64,000 bases of DNA from Candidatus Bathyarchaeota archaeon (GCA_005888635.1 VBAW01000018.1:30526-94525); one strand, 5' to 3'. Numbered from the stretch's first letter, positions 1-10,090 are shown. Numbers and translations: made by a program. Notes: generated from the sequence alone by a model not told the origin.

Positions 1-56
1 GATCGATTCTAGATTCGAGCCGCGCCCCGAGACTAGGACGCCGATAGGAACCAAGA

Positions 57-890
57 CTATCTCCCGGATCCCGTCCGGCTCTTTCTAAGATATGCGGTCA
101 TTTGGCGACGAGTATCTAATGTGATGTCGAAAGCGATGATTCGAATAGACGCGAATCCAAGAAACCTCCTCGCATCTCTCTTGAGTATCACGTGGTCCTT
201 CCTAACTCCAATTCCCTTGTAAGTCCTGATGGCTGACTTGATAACTGGTTTCCAGCGCGATGGGAGTCTCTTCAAAGCCCACCTCGCCGCTCCCAACTTC
301 GACACGACGATACCTCCGTTCTTGAAATCGTAGATGAGCCTGCAGAGATTGAGGACCGACCACCAGGGATCACTGTCAATGATCTTTCTCGCATAAGCTA
401 GTTGTCGATAGAGTTCGCTTCTGATTTCCGGCCATTTTGCTGGTGAGAAGATTCTGCTAGCTCTTGGGCCGTAGAGTCGAATGTATGCCGAACGAGCGAA
501 ATGTTCTCCGTGGATAGCCCATGCATTGTCGGAGCCTCCACGATGAATCCTGCCGTGAGCTCCGTAGACAAGACTTTTCGGGCTCTCCCGCCTTCGAGCC
601 GAAGCATTGGGAATGTAGAATCCGTCCAGTTTACTTCCGAACTCGAACCTGGCGGCCAAAGCTCGATGTAGCCGATCTAAGCTCTTGATCTCTTTCGCAT
701 TGAGAGTTCGTCGAATTACAACGTAGAAGTCTATGTCTCCAGCTCTGGGCTCGAATTCTGGAAAAGCTATGGAACCGTGCAGGTATGCTCCCGCGAGGTT
801 GTTGCCAAGATTCGTCAGTAGCCCCTCTCGATAACTCTCGACGAGGTGCTTGATGTCTGGTGGGAGACTGTTGAGTCGGGAAGTCGAGAG
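57..890 (-). CDS. Aminoglycoside-nucleotidyltransferase-like protein (NTase domain plus DUF4111-like C-terminus); 5' end unresolved
   Basis: Extending the 57..659 ORF upstream in the same frame gives LPPDIKHLVESYREGLLTNLGNNLAGAYLHGSIAFPEFEPRAGDIDFYVVIRR, an NTase GS...D-x-D motif. The open frame reaches ~890 but contains no ATG/GTG/TTG upstream of the motif. Confidence 0.65.
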   Translation of the reverse strand, partial: LSTSRLNSLPPDIKHLVESYREGLLTNLGNNLAGAYLHGSIAFPEFEPRAGDIDFYVVIRRTLNAKEIKSLDRLHRALAARFEFGSKLDGFYIPNASARRRESPKSLVYGAHGRIHRGGSDNAWAIHGEHFARSAYIRLYGPRASRIFSPAKWPEIRSELYRQLAYARKIIDSDPWWSVLNLCRLIYDFKNGGIVVSKLGAARWALKRLPSRWKPVIKSAIRTYKGIGVRKDHVILKRDARRFLGFASIRIIAFDITLDTRRQMTAYLRKSRTGSGR

Positions 891-908
891 TCAGCACTCC
901 ATTCCATT

Positions 909-1325
909 TTACTCGACGTTTGCCCGGTGGAATCCTTTTCTGATTTTTTCTGCAATTCTCTTCATCTCCTCTGCTGGTATGTCTTTGACGTTCTGCGCGT
1001 TCACGAATTCTCCATGACCATCTCCTGAAAACCTCGGGACCACATGGACGTGCGCGTGTAGCACGCCCATTCCTCCAATATCAGCGACCACCCACTCCGT
1101 GTTCATCGACTTTTGGAGAGTCTTCGCGATCATCCGAACGGTCTCGAAATATCTTCCAACTTCCGGGACATCCCAGACCCAACGATGATGCTTCTTCGGG
1201 GAGACCAAGGTGTGCCCTGGGTTTAGCGGTCGAATGTCGAGAAAAGCGATAAAATTCTCGTCCTCAAAGATCAAGTAAGAGGGCAGTTCTTTTCGTACGA
1301 TCTTACAGAATATACAGTCTTTCAC
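909..1325 (-). CDS. HIT family protein
   Basis: Motif HAHVHVVPRF and N-terminal CIFCKIV typical of HIT hydrolases. Confidence 0.93.
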   Translation of the reverse strand: MKDCIFCKIVRKELPSYLIFEDENFIAFLDIRPLNPGHTLVSPKKHHRWVWDVPEVGRYFETVRMIAKTLQKSMNTEWVVADIGGMGVLHAHVHVVPRFSGDGHGEFVNAQNVKDIPAEEMKRIAEKIRKGFHRANVE

Positions 1326-1331
1326 TCTGTC

Positions 1332-2621
1332 TCACGTTTTGATGGGTTCTAATTGTCTACGACGTATCTGATCGCTTCCGATATCAGTTCGGTAGTGCAT
1401 TCCTGGAAAGTCGACCGATTTGCCGATGACCGAATAGACGTCGTTTCGAGCTGATTCGACGCTGGGTCCTGTCGCCGTCACGCTAAGGACCCGTCCGCCC
1501 GCGGTTACGAGTTCCCCGTTTGAGTTTCTGGCGGTTCCTGCGTGAAATACCACAATGTTACTACTGCCTGAAGGTCGAAGCGTAACTGGGTCTCCCGTTG
1601 AGGGATTTTCTGGATATCCCCTGGATGCGAGGACAACTACTACGGACGCGGACTTGGAAGATTCTGGTATCGGCGCTCTGTCCGAGTTGGCTGCAACTGC
1701 GCTAAGGTGTGCGAATAGTCCGCCCTTTACTAGTGGCATTATTCCCTGAGCTTCAGGATCTCCGAAGCGCGCGTTGAACTCTAACACGTAGGGGTCTTCA
1801 GTCCCGTGCTTTACGATGACATTCAGGTATAGAACTCCCCGGAACGGAGCACCTTCTTTCGCCAGGGCTGTTGCTGCGGGGTCCAGGATCTTCTTTCTGA
1901 CCTTCTCGAAGAGCGATTGGGTCACTGAGGGAACTGGAGTATAGACGCCCATTCCTCCTGTGTTTGGTCCAGAGTCGCCGTCGTAGGCTGGCTTGTAGTC
2001 TTGAAAGACGGGCGCTAGCCATTGGACCCGATCTGCCGAAACGGTTGCGGTGAAGCTTGCCTCCCATCCATCGATGAATTCCTCCATCACGATTCGCCTA
2101 GGCTCTCGTAATAGTTCCCGTTGAATCGCAGCTTCAGCCTCGCGCCTGTCTCTCGTGACGGTCGTTCCTTTGCCCGCCGCGAGCCCATCTGCTTTGATCA
2201 CCCATGGAGGGCCGAGCTCGTCGAGAGCTCTGTTCGCTTTAGTCCTGTCAGTAAAAGTCTCCCAGCGCGGAGTCGGTAGAGCGTATCTAGTGCAGAGGTC
2301 TTTCGCGAAGCTCTTTGAGGTTTCAATACGAGCTGATTGCTTGTCGGGTCCGAAAATAGGGAGATTCTGTTTTTTGAACGTGTCGACTATTCCTTCGCTC
2401 AGTGGAGCCTCGGGTCCGACCACAGTCAGGTCGATTCCGTTTTTCGATGCAAATGATGCGAGCTCGTTAGAATTGTTCGAGGCAATAGGAATGCAGGTCC
2501 CGATTTCGGCAATGCCTGGATTGCCTGGGGCCGCGTAAACCTCCTCGACGTTCCGATCCTTCGAGAGTGCCCAAGTAAGAGCGTGCTCCCGGCCGCCGCC
2601 TCCGACGATGAGAATCTTCAT
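1332..2621 (-). CDS. purD: Phosphoribosylamine--glycine ligase
   Basis: KILIVGGGGREHAL N-terminus, ATP-grasp body, NARFGDPEAQ motif. Confidence 0.97.
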   Translation of the reverse strand: MKILIVGGGGREHALTWALSKDRNVEEVYAAPGNPGIAEIGTCIPIASNNSNELASFASKNGIDLTVVGPEAPLSEGIVDTFKKQNLPIFGPDKQSARIETSKSFAKDLCTRYALPTPRWETFTDRTKANRALDELGPPWVIKADGLAAGKGTTVTRDRREAEAAIQRELLREPRRIVMEEFIDGWEASFTATVSADRVQWLAPVFQDYKPAYDGDSGPNTGGMGVYTPVPSVTQSLFEKVRKKILDPAATALAKEGAPFRGVLYLNVIVKHGTEDPYVLEFNARFGDPEAQGIMPLVKGGLFAHLSAVAANSDRAPIPESSKSASVVVVLASRGYPENPSTGDPVTLRPSGSSNIVVFHAGTARNSNGELVTAGGRVLSVTATGPSVESARNDVYSVIGKSVDFPGMHYRTDIGSDQIRRRQLEPIKT

Positions 2622-2644
2622 TCGGCTACAAGTCGGATCGAGTG

Positions 2645-4186
2645 TCAGGCCTTCATTTCTTCTCGGGTCCGAAGCACGGGATTCTTCTTCAATCCAAGAT
2701 ACTCACCTGTCACACAGGCGAAGCACATTTCGCCCTGCTTGAGCCCAATTCCCTTGCTCAGTCCTTCGATATCATTGTAGCCGAGACCATCGACGCCGAT
2801 CTCATTACCTACCTTCGTGTTCAATTCTGGAATCGACAATACGTCGCCATCAACCTTGGTCGCCAGCAGTTCCCCGTGCGTTGGAAAGTCGATGCCCATG
2901 TAACATGGGTGGCGGATAGGTGGATAAGTCACGACCATGTAGACCTTCTTGGCACCCGCGTCGCGCAGCGCCCGTACGATGTTCTTGCTGCTTGTCCCCC
3001 GTACTATGCTGTCATCGACCACGATGACGTTCTTCCCATCGACTACGGGTTTGATGGTTATGATCTCCCTGACGATCTCTTCCCGACTCTCATCGGTAGG
3101 CTCGATGAAGCTCCTGAGACTTCCCTTCCTCCGATAACGGTCTTTCATCAAACCCTCTTCCATAGGAATCCCACTCTCTTCAGAATATCCAAGAGCTGCA
3201 GGTCGAGCGGAATCAGGGACCGGTATCACCACGTCTGCTTTGAACGGATACTTCCGAGCAAGGACCCTCCCTAGTTGTCGTCGTGCCTCGTAGACGTATT
3301 GGTCCTCGATCTTGCTACTCGGATGCGCGAAGTAAGTGTATTCAAACGCGCAGTGATGGTGTGGAGCTTCTGCAAACTTTGTGACGGTTACACTGTCTTT
3401 GTTGAGACGGACCAGTTCTCCCGGCTGAACGTCTCGGACAAGCTCGGCGTGCAGAGCAGTTAGCGCACAGCTCTCGGAGGCTACAATGTTAGTCTTGGTT
3501 TCTTCGTCCCAACCTAGGCATAGTGGTCGAAAGCCTGATTCGTCCCTGGCGGCGAGCACCTCGCCCTCGTGTGTGACAATGACGAAGCTGTAGGACCCGC
3601 TGATTTCCTTCGCGAGTCGGGTGAAGGCTCGTGTCCAATCATGTTCTCGACGATAGTGCTGGAGTAGTCGGTACCCTGCCAGTTTCGTGTCCGAGTTTGA
3701 GTCTATAATCGGGAATTCGCCTTTGACCAGAGGCTCCAGGTCTTCCGTGTTGGCAATGGTCCCGTTCTGGGCAATGGCAAACTCTCCATGAATATCCAAT
3801 GGGTGAGCATTCTCTAGATTCGTTCGTCCCCTAGTAGAATAACGAATATGTCCGATACCTCGGTTACTCTCCAAACGGAGGATTTTTCGGGCGTTGGCTG
3901 CGGCTCCCACACCGATTAGCCCCAAGCCTTTGATGATAGGCTCGTTGGGCATGGCTAGGCCCCAGGATTCCTGGCCTCTGTGCTGAAGCGCAGCTAGTCC
4001 TTTGACGATACGCTCGGAGACGGGTTCATTCTTTAACGAATAGATTCCAATGACTCCGCAATGTTCCCCTACTGAGCGGCTTCCACCTTCAACGTGGATT
4101 TGTGGAGTCTGGATTCGCTCCGGGCGAGCGAGGACACGATCTTTCGCTCGGACAATGGGATCGGTATTGAAGCCCCTCAGGTTCAA
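2645..4186 (-). CDS. purF: Amidophosphoribosyltransferase
   Basis: CGVIGIYS Ntn glutaminase N-terminus after a short propeptide-like extension; PRPP motif VIVVDDSIVRGTSS; Cys-rich C-terminus. Confidence 0.97.
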   Translation of the reverse strand: MNLRGFNTDPIVRAKDRVLARPERIQTPQIHVEGGSRSVGEHCGVIGIYSLKNEPVSERIVKGLAALQHRGQESWGLAMPNEPIIKGLGLIGVGAAANARKILRLESNRGIGHIRYSTRGRTNLENAHPLDIHGEFAIAQNGTIANTEDLEPLVKGEFPIIDSNSDTKLAGYRLLQHYRREHDWTRAFTRLAKEISGSYSFVIVTHEGEVLAARDESGFRPLCLGWDEETKTNIVASESCALTALHAELVRDVQPGELVRLNKDSVTVTKFAEAPHHHCAFEYTYFAHPSSKIEDQYVYEARRQLGRVLARKYPFKADVVIPVPDSARPAALGYSEESGIPMEEGLMKDRYRRKGSLRSFIEPTDESREEIVREIITIKPVVDGKNVIVVDDSIVRGTSSKNIVRALRDAGAKKVYMVVTYPPIRHPCYMGIDFPTHGELLATKVDGDVLSIPELNTKVGNEIGVDGLGYNDIEGLSKGIGLKQGEMCFACVTGEYLGLKKNPVLRTREEMKA

Positions 4187-4240
4187 TTACAATCCTGTAT
4201 CAATTTCGGGCCGTGTATAGGTCTTTCTTGACACGATCGT

Positions 4241-6466
4241 CTAAGTCGATGATACTGCAGCGTCCATCGTCTTGGACAGAGTCTTGGACCAGGCGTCGAC
4301 CGCAACTGACAATGGGATTGTGATGATAGGGTCTTCATGGGACTCTAGTTGGATCTTGCCGCCTTGAACTCTACCTATCTTCGCGGTCCTAATCCTCGCA
4401 GCTCTGAGTCTGCGCATTATGCGGGGCGTGTTTTTCGGCCGTGACTCCAAGACGAATCTGGGCTTCGATTCTGAAAACAGTAACTGAGCGATGTTAGTCG
4501 TCTTGGTTGGGACCTTGTCTAGATTTACCGTGAACCCTTTCTGGCCTTGGATGGCCATTTCAGCCAGACTTACAGCCAGTCCCCCTTTGGATATGTCGTG
4601 AGCGGCTTCGACCACTCCGCTTTCGATAACCTTCGTGACGGTTCGGAGGAGTTGTCTCTCTGTTCTCAGATTGACCTTCGGGACCCGTCCACCTACTAGT
4701 CCCTGAACGCTCTCATAGTATTCGCTTCCGCCGAGTTCTGGCAAGGTTGTTCCAACGATTAGCAGGTCATCTTCTTCCTTGGCGAGAGCCGAGCCAATCT
4801 TCGGTGCTCTGGCATTCCGGAGTCCGACGGCAGCAATTACAGGTGAAGGCTTGATGGCAGTTCTTGTCTGAGTGTCTTCGTTGTAGAAACTGACTTTTCC
4901 TCCAACACACGGGACCCTTGTTGCCTTGAGATAGTCTCGGATAGCCCGTATTGCTTCTTTGAAGGTCCAGAAGACCTCGGGGTTGCCGGGGTTTCCGTAT
5001 TGAAGGTGGTCGACAACGGCGATTGGCTCGGCCCCTGTAGCGACGAGGTTGGAGAAAGCCTCGCTGAGAATTCCAACCGTTCCCCAGTATGGGTCCAGGT
5101 ACACCTGTTTGCTGTTGCCATCGGTGGTAATTGCCAGTGTTCGGCTGTTAGGAAGTCTAATGACGGCGCTATCTGCTTGTCCCGGTCTGATGATTGTTCG
5201 TAGTCCTACTTCGAAATCGTACTGGCGGTATATCCATGCTCGACTGCAAATGTTCGGGCTGCCAAGGAGCGCCAACAGAGTCGCGTTGAGGTCCTCCGGA
5301 ATCTGAGGTTCAGGAGCGTCGGATAATTCGTCAATGTACGGGGGCTTTCTGCCGGACCGCGGAGACAAAGGTGCTTCTGCGACAAACTTGGCAGGAGCCT
5401 CAGCGGCCAAGTGGTTTTGATGCATGATGCGGAGTATTCCGTCATTGGTGAGATGGCCTATGCGTGAGTAGCCTAGTTCCCATTTGTCCAGGATCCGAGT
5501 GAGCTTCTCTTCATTCTTCGACTTGACAATAACTATCATGCGTTCCTGGGACTCACTGATCATGATCTCGGCAGGGCGCATGCCCGGCTCCCGGATCCGA
5601 ACATTGTCAAGGTTGATCTCCATGCCCATCCCAGCCTTCGAGGCCATCTCCGAGAGTCCACAAGCCAAGCCTCCACCGCCCAGGTCTTTCATTCCCTGAA
5701 CAATACCCGCATCGACGGCTTCTAGGACCGCTTCGATGATTAGTTTCTTGGTGAACGGGTCCGGGACTTGGACAGCCGATCTCTCGCTATCCGATCTTTC
5801 TGTTAGAGTTCTGCTTGCGAAACTGGCACCTTGAATCCCGTCGCCTCCGGTGCTTCCTCCTATGACATACACTAGGTACCCTGGACGGATGGATCCGCCA
5901 GGAACGAGCTTGTCCCTTAGGCCGAGGCCGAGACATACAACATCCACGAGACAGTTTCGTTCGAAGGAGGTGTCAAACTCTACTTCGCCTCCTACCGTCG
6001 GTACTCCTATGCAGTTCCCGTACGAGCCTATTCCGCGGATCACGTTATCGAAGAGCCAGCGACTATGGCTGCTGCCCAGAGCTCCAAATCGGAGGGGGTC
6101 GAGAAGCGCAATCGGACGAGTCCCTAGTGAGAGGATGTCCCGGACGACGCCTCCGACACCTGTGGCCGCGCCACCGCAGGGATCGATGGCGCTCGGATGA
6201 TTGTGGGACTCAATGTGAAGCGTAACGACCCAGCCATTTCCAACATCAATGACCCCAGCGTCAGACCCTGGTCCAACTATTACTCGAGGACCCTTGCTAG
6301 GCAGAAGCCTAAGCAGCGGCTTGCTCGACTTGTAGCTGCAATGCTCACTCCACTGCGCCTCGAGCATCGCCCATTCGACCTCGTTGGGCTCGCGGCCGAG
6401 TTTCTTGATTGCGTACCGGATCTCTTCATCTGTCAGATTCGGTTTCTGAACTTGTACCGTTGTCAT
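4241..6466 (-). CDS. purL: Phosphoribosylformylglycinamidine synthase subunit PurL
   Basis: EWAMLEAQWSEHCSYKSSK, HIESHNHPSAIDP, 741 aa small-type PurL; purQ and purS are nearby. Confidence 0.97.
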   Translation of the reverse strand: MTTVQVQKPNLTDEEIRYAIKKLGREPNEVEWAMLEAQWSEHCSYKSSKPLLRLLPSKGPRVIVGPGSDAGVIDVGNGWVVTLHIESHNHPSAIDPCGGAATGVGGVVRDILSLGTRPIALLDPLRFGALGSSHSRWLFDNVIRGIGSYGNCIGVPTVGGEVEFDTSFERNCLVDVVCLGLGLRDKLVPGGSIRPGYLVYVIGGSTGGDGIQGASFASRTLTERSDSERSAVQVPDPFTKKLIIEAVLEAVDAGIVQGMKDLGGGGLACGLSEMASKAGMGMEINLDNVRIREPGMRPAEIMISESQERMIVIVKSKNEEKLTRILDKWELGYSRIGHLTNDGILRIMHQNHLAAEAPAKFVAEAPLSPRSGRKPPYIDELSDAPEPQIPEDLNATLLALLGSPNICSRAWIYRQYDFEVGLRTIIRPGQADSAVIRLPNSRTLAITTDGNSKQVYLDPYWGTVGILSEAFSNLVATGAEPIAVVDHLQYGNPGNPEVFWTFKEAIRAIRDYLKATRVPCVGGKVSFYNEDTQTRTAIKPSPVIAAVGLRNARAPKIGSALAKEEDDLLIVGTTLPELGGSEYYESVQGLVGGRVPKVNLRTERQLLRTVTKVIESGVVEAAHDISKGGLAVSLAEMAIQGQKGFTVNLDKVPTKTTNIAQLLFSESKPRFVLESRPKNTPRIMRRLRAARIRTAKIGRVQGGKIQLESHEDPIITIPLSVAVDAWSKTLSKTMDAAVSST

Positions 6467-6669
6467 TGGTCCTGTTCTCTTGCCTTGTGCATAAGGAGAA
6501 CGGTTCGTGAGCCTACTATCGCTCCTGCGATGAACCCGATTATCAGCCCCAAGACGCTGTTTATGGCATAGTAGCTGACGAGCCCCGCAGCAAGTCCAGC
6601 AATCAGACCAGCGAGGATCGCGCGCGGAGTAGGACTTGGCCTTCGATTATCACCTGTCGAGCTACTCAG
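6463..6669 (-). CDS. Small glycine-rich membrane protein (68 aa), probable CTG start
   Basis: Hydrophobic ILAGLIAGLAAGLVSYYAINSVLGLIIGFIAGAIVG. CTG at 6669-6667 overlaps the preceding TGA (CTGA) and is preceded by AAGGAGG at 6683-6677. The track ORF to 6795 is out of frame with the neighbouring gene it overlaps. Confidence 0.6.
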   Translation of the reverse strand: MSSSTGDNRRPSPTPRAILAGLIAGLAAGLVSYYAINSVLGLIIGFIAGAIVGSRTVLLMHKAREQDQ

Positions 6670-6857
6670 GTAACGGCCTCCTTCTTTGCGATTAGAGCTA
6701 CGCCAAGTGCTATCATGACGGCGCCATACGCTCCGCCGAAGATTCCTAGGCCAAAGTAGTAGCTGGTGCTTGATAATCCCACCAAAGATACACATCCCAT
6801 TATTATTGCGAAGACGCCGAGCGCGATTCTACGCTTGGAACGGGCAGATTCGCTCAT
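6666..6857 (-). CDS. Small membrane protein (63 aa)
   Basis: Two hydrophobic segments; ATGA overlap with the upstream small ORF; embedded in the pur operon. Confidence 0.7.
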   Translation of the reverse strand: MSESARSKRRIALGVFAIIMGCVSLVGLSSTSYYFGLGIFGGAYGAVMIALGVALIAKKEAVT

Positions 6858-7108
6858 CTTGGAGGACGGCTCCTCTGAGATGTGTAAAAGTACAGACCTG
6901 CGGTTATCAACGCTCCTCCGGCGAAACCGAGAAAGAAACCCTGCAGAGTGAAGTTTGGACCAGCCAGAAGACCAACGACTAATCCAGCAAGCAGTCCTAC
7001 AACGATGATCCCAAACACGGATGGGGGAGGAGCACCGGCATATGATCCAGTTGAGGGGGCTGTGTTTTCCGCTGACGAAACGTTGAGCTGTGAACTGTGA
7101 AAGTTCAT
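6854..7108 (-). CDS. Small membrane protein (84 aa)
   Basis: VFGIIVVGLLAGLVVGLLAG and FFLGFAGGALITAGLYFY hydrophobic segments; starts directly after purQ. Confidence 0.7.
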   Translation of the reverse strand: MNFHSSQLNVSSAENTAPSTGSYAGAPPPSVFGIIVVGLLAGLVVGLLAGPNFTLQGFFLGFAGGALITAGLYFYTSQRSRPPR

Positions 7109-7109
7109 C

Positions 7110-7823
7110 CTAAGCTTCAGGCCCGTGCAACGTTCTCATCATAGAGTCGAAGATGACTCTGCCATCAGTCTGATTGTCAAGTGACAATACTGGTATTGAG
7201 GCTCTTTCGGGATGCGGCATCAGGCCCATTACATTGCCCTTCTGATTACATACGCCGGCGATGTTGTCGATTGATCCGTTAGGATTACCCGCTTCTGTAG
7301 CTTCTTTCTTTTCATTCACGTATCTGAATACGATCTGCTGGTTTCTCTCCAGTTCTGGAATTTGTTCTTTATCGAGATAATAACGTCCCTCATTGTGCGC
7401 GATTGGAATTTCCAATACCTGTCCTGCATTGGCCCTTTTCGTGAAGGGCGTGCGTGTGGTTTCGACTCTCAATCTAGTCCATGTGCAAACGAAGCGGAGT
7501 GAGCTATTACGCAACACCGCTCCTGGTAGGAGTCCAGCCTCTACCAATATTTGGAATCCATTACATATTCCCAGAACTGGCTTGCCACCTTCAGCCGCCT
7601 CCTTGACTATTCTGAGGCTGGGACTGGTGGCTGCGATCGCGCCTGCTCGGAGATAGTCGCCGTAGCTGAACCCGCCGGGAAGGACGTACGCATCATAATC
7701 TTCATGCGCCAGATCCTTGTGCCAGACAAGATCTGTCTTTGCCTTGACTACGTCCCGGAGGATTTCTAGGGCGTCTAGGTCGCAGTTGCTTCCCGGGTAT
7801 TGGATTACTGCGACCTTTCCCAT
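7110..7823 (-). CDS. purQ: Phosphoribosylformylglycinamidine synthase subunit PurQ
   Basis: KVAVIQYPGSNCDLDAL, GICNGFQILVEAGLLPGA, MGLMPHPERA. Confidence 0.97.
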   Translation of the reverse strand: MGKVAVIQYPGSNCDLDALEILRDVVKAKTDLVWHKDLAHEDYDAYVLPGGFSYGDYLRAGAIAATSPSLRIVKEAAEGGKPVLGICNGFQILVEAGLLPGAVLRNSSLRFVCTWTRLRVETTRTPFTKRANAGQVLEIPIAHNEGRYYLDKEQIPELERNQQIVFRYVNEKKEATEAGNPNGSIDNIAGVCNQKGNVMGLMPHPERASIPVLSLDNQTDGRVIFDSMMRTLHGPEA

Positions 7824-7830
7824 TACTTGG

Positions 7831-8094
7831 TTATCCTACTATTCTGACTTGGATTGTGTGAGCTGCAGGGTTGTAGATTCGCAGGTCATCGGAAAGCTTG
7901 CGGACTATCGCGCGAGCGTCTTCGGGACTGTTGGCTTCGACGTTCATGCGTAGGAGTTTGCCTGCGCGGACGCCGGTTACTTGTTTGTAGCCGCCTTTCA
8001 AGATGAGATTCTGATGTATCGTCTCCCCTTCAGGGTCTCGGGCTAGCGGCTTATTCTCGACGATGACTTCGACCACATAGCTGCCGGGAGTCAT
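7831..8094 (-). CDS. purS: Phosphoribosylformylglycinamidine synthase subunit PurS
   Basis: Small protein with VRAGKLLRMNVEANSPEDARAIVRKLSDDLRIYNPAAHTIQV, directly upstream of purQ. Confidence 0.93.
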   Translation of the reverse strand: MTPGSYVVEVIVENKPLARDPEGETIHQNLILKGGYKQVTGVRAGKLLRMNVEANSPEDARAIVRKLSDDLRIYNPAAHTIQVRIVG

Positions 8095-8123
8095 TACAAG
8101 TTTGTATTAATTTCCGCGGCTAT

Positions 8124-9053
8124 TTACCCCTTCTTTAGCACGTTCATGCTAGGGACCGCCGTCGGCTGTCCTTCTTTCCTGAAGATCAGGCAATACTGGT
8201 GATGTCTATTCCCCACCCATGCGTTGAAAACTCCCAGCGGGAGGAGAGTCTTGTCATCCTGACACCACACCTTCTCATCTTTCGGAGTCCAAGCAAAGGG
8301 TTCCTTAGAGAGCGTTGAGACTGTGTCAAATGCCAGGGGGTACATTTTTCCCTCAGTGAAGACATTGTTCGTTATGATCGTCAGGTAGCCTTTCGGTTTC
8401 ATCACCTTGTAGACTTCATCGAAGGCGCGTTTCAGCGCATGCTGGAAATCCTGATAATCCCCGATGTTACCGATCTCATCAGGATTATCACTATAAGTCG
8501 TATCTAGTCCTTTTTCCGCGCGACCCTTTTGGCGCATATGACTCCTTCTCAGTTGGTTCCAGTAAGGAGGCGAGGTGATGCAATAATCGGCCGGAGGGAA
8601 AGCGTTCTCCTTCCAAATCTTCGATAGTTTTGCCGAATCAGCAGTAATGATCTTGGCCCAGGACGATTTACTTTTTGTCGCTTCCTTACTTGCCCTTCTC
8701 TGAGCTAGCACATCTCGGACTCGCTCCTTCGAAATGCCGGCATATTTCTTGACAATCTCAAATCCTATTCCTGAGCGCCCCGTTTCCAGTGCTGCCACCA
8801 AGGTGCTCCCAGTTCCAACAAAAGGGTCGACGACTATCTCGCCCTTCTTTGTGAAGAAAGAAACAAATTCCCTCACTAGGGATTCCGGAAAAGAAGCAGG
8901 ATGTCGAATCTTCCGGTCTTCCCTAGGGTCAGGCCTATGGACGAACCACGACTTTGTGAACTTGATCCAGTCCCTTCCAGAAAGGTCGTTCAGCTTGTTG
9001 CTGCGAGTCACCTTTGCTGAGGCTTGGCGATGAACAGTTTCAGTCTCCATCAT
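8124..9053 (-). CDS. DNA methyltransferase (N4/N6 class, TSPPYW)
   Basis: TSPPYWNQLRRSHM catalytic motif and VDPFVGTGSTLVAALETGRSGIGFEI SAM-binding motif. Confidence 0.93.
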   Translation of the reverse strand: MMETETVHRQASAKVTRSNKLNDLSGRDWIKFTKSWFVHRPDPREDRKIRHPASFPESLVREFVSFFTKKGEIVVDPFVGTGSTLVAALETGRSGIGFEIVKKYAGISKERVRDVLAQRRASKEATKSKSSWAKIITADSAKLSKIWKENAFPPADYCITSPPYWNQLRRSHMRQKGRAEKGLDTTYSDNPDEIGNIGDYQDFQHALKRAFDEVYKVMKPKGYLTIITNNVFTEGKMYPLAFDTVSTLSKEPFAWTPKDEKVWCQDDKTLLPLGVFNAWVGNRHHQYCLIFRKEGQPTAVPSMNVLKKG

Positions 9054-9143
9054 TAGTTCCCTTGCATAGAATAGGTCAGGGTAAGGAAGAACCGTACTTT
9101 ATGAAAGCACGCTAAACACACATCTGGCAGGAAGAGTTGACCC

Positions 9144-9905
9144 GTGTTGGTCCCTAAACTACGAGAGTTTACTCACGAAGGTCGGTTGGGGATCGCGCAC
9201 CAAATTTCGGACCGCATTGTTGAAAAATATGGGAGCGATATTTTAGCAGTTTATGTCTGTGGCTCAACATCAAAGAAACTTGACCGTCCCTTTTCCGACT
9301 TGGAACTGATCGTTGTGGTTCGTGATCAATCGGAGATTCCGATGAAATACTATCTTCACCAAGGACTCATCATACAGATTGAATATCTCAAATCTTCGAG
9401 CATGCTAGCTGCCGCAGAGCAGCTTACAGACAACTGGCCTTGGGAGGCTGACCAGTACAGGAACAGAATTGCTCTTTACGAGCGGGATGGGTGGTTTAGA
9501 AGGCTCGATGAGGCGGTCGGTAAGAATGACAAAGCGGGTTCTGTTGAAGCGATTCGAAAGTCGTTCATGATGATGACTGAGTCTATGGCTGTTATGAAGA
9601 ATGCGATGCTGACAAACGACAGGGTCGAAATATTGTCGAGAGGACGCGTGCTTGCGGAGGATGCTGCGAGAATAGTCCTTCTCTTGAATCGAAGGTATGT
9701 AACGACGACCAGCTGGCTCTGGAAGATCGTCTTCGATTTACGAACTAAACCTAAGGATTTCAAGGAGCTTGTCGAGAAGATGTCAGGGTTCGTCCCGACT
9801 ACTCGGGAAGAAGTTGTCGCTTCCTCTGAGAGACTGTACAAAGAGATGAGTGAGCTTGTCACTCAGGCTGGTGTCAAAATAGAATGCGATGATTTGTGGG
9901 TTTGA
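9144..9905 (+). CDS. Nucleotidyltransferase-domain protein, kanamycin-NTase-like
   Basis: VYVCGSTSKKLDRPFSDLELIVVV matches the Pol-beta NTase GS..D-x-E motif; helical C-terminal half. Confidence 0.75.
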   Translation: MLVPKLREFTHEGRLGIAHQISDRIVEKYGSDILAVYVCGSTSKKLDRPFSDLELIVVVRDQSEIPMKYYLHQGLIIQIEYLKSSSMLAAAEQLTDNWPWEADQYRNRIALYERDGWFRRLDEAVGKNDKAGSVEAIRKSFMMMTESMAVMKNAMLTNDRVEILSRGRVLAEDAARIVLLLNRRYVTTTSWLWKIVFDLRTKPKDFKELVEKMSGFVPTTREEVVASSERLYKEMSELVTQAGVKIECDDLWV

Positions 9906-10090
9906 GCCGAGCCACGACTCGGAGAGCATCACGACAGAGTCTAGACACTAAGCCACTCAGGTTCTATTGATTCCCATGCTTTGTTGAGAGGGGTTACATC
10001 ACTCCATTATCCGGCCGAGATTCCATGCGACAAGAGATTCCAGCGTTGGCCACTAGGAGACGCGCTCATCCAGCTAGAACGGTCCATTCT

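Noticed and set aside
1-60. Possible tRNA-like T-arm (CTCGAATC on the minus strand) at the window start
   Set aside because: No paired T-stem, anticodon arm or acceptor stem can be built around it.
9907-9922. CCGAG-CCACGA-CTCGG hairpin after the nucleotidyltransferase gene
   Set aside because: Overlaps the gene's 3' end and lacks a T-tract; too weak to call a terminator.
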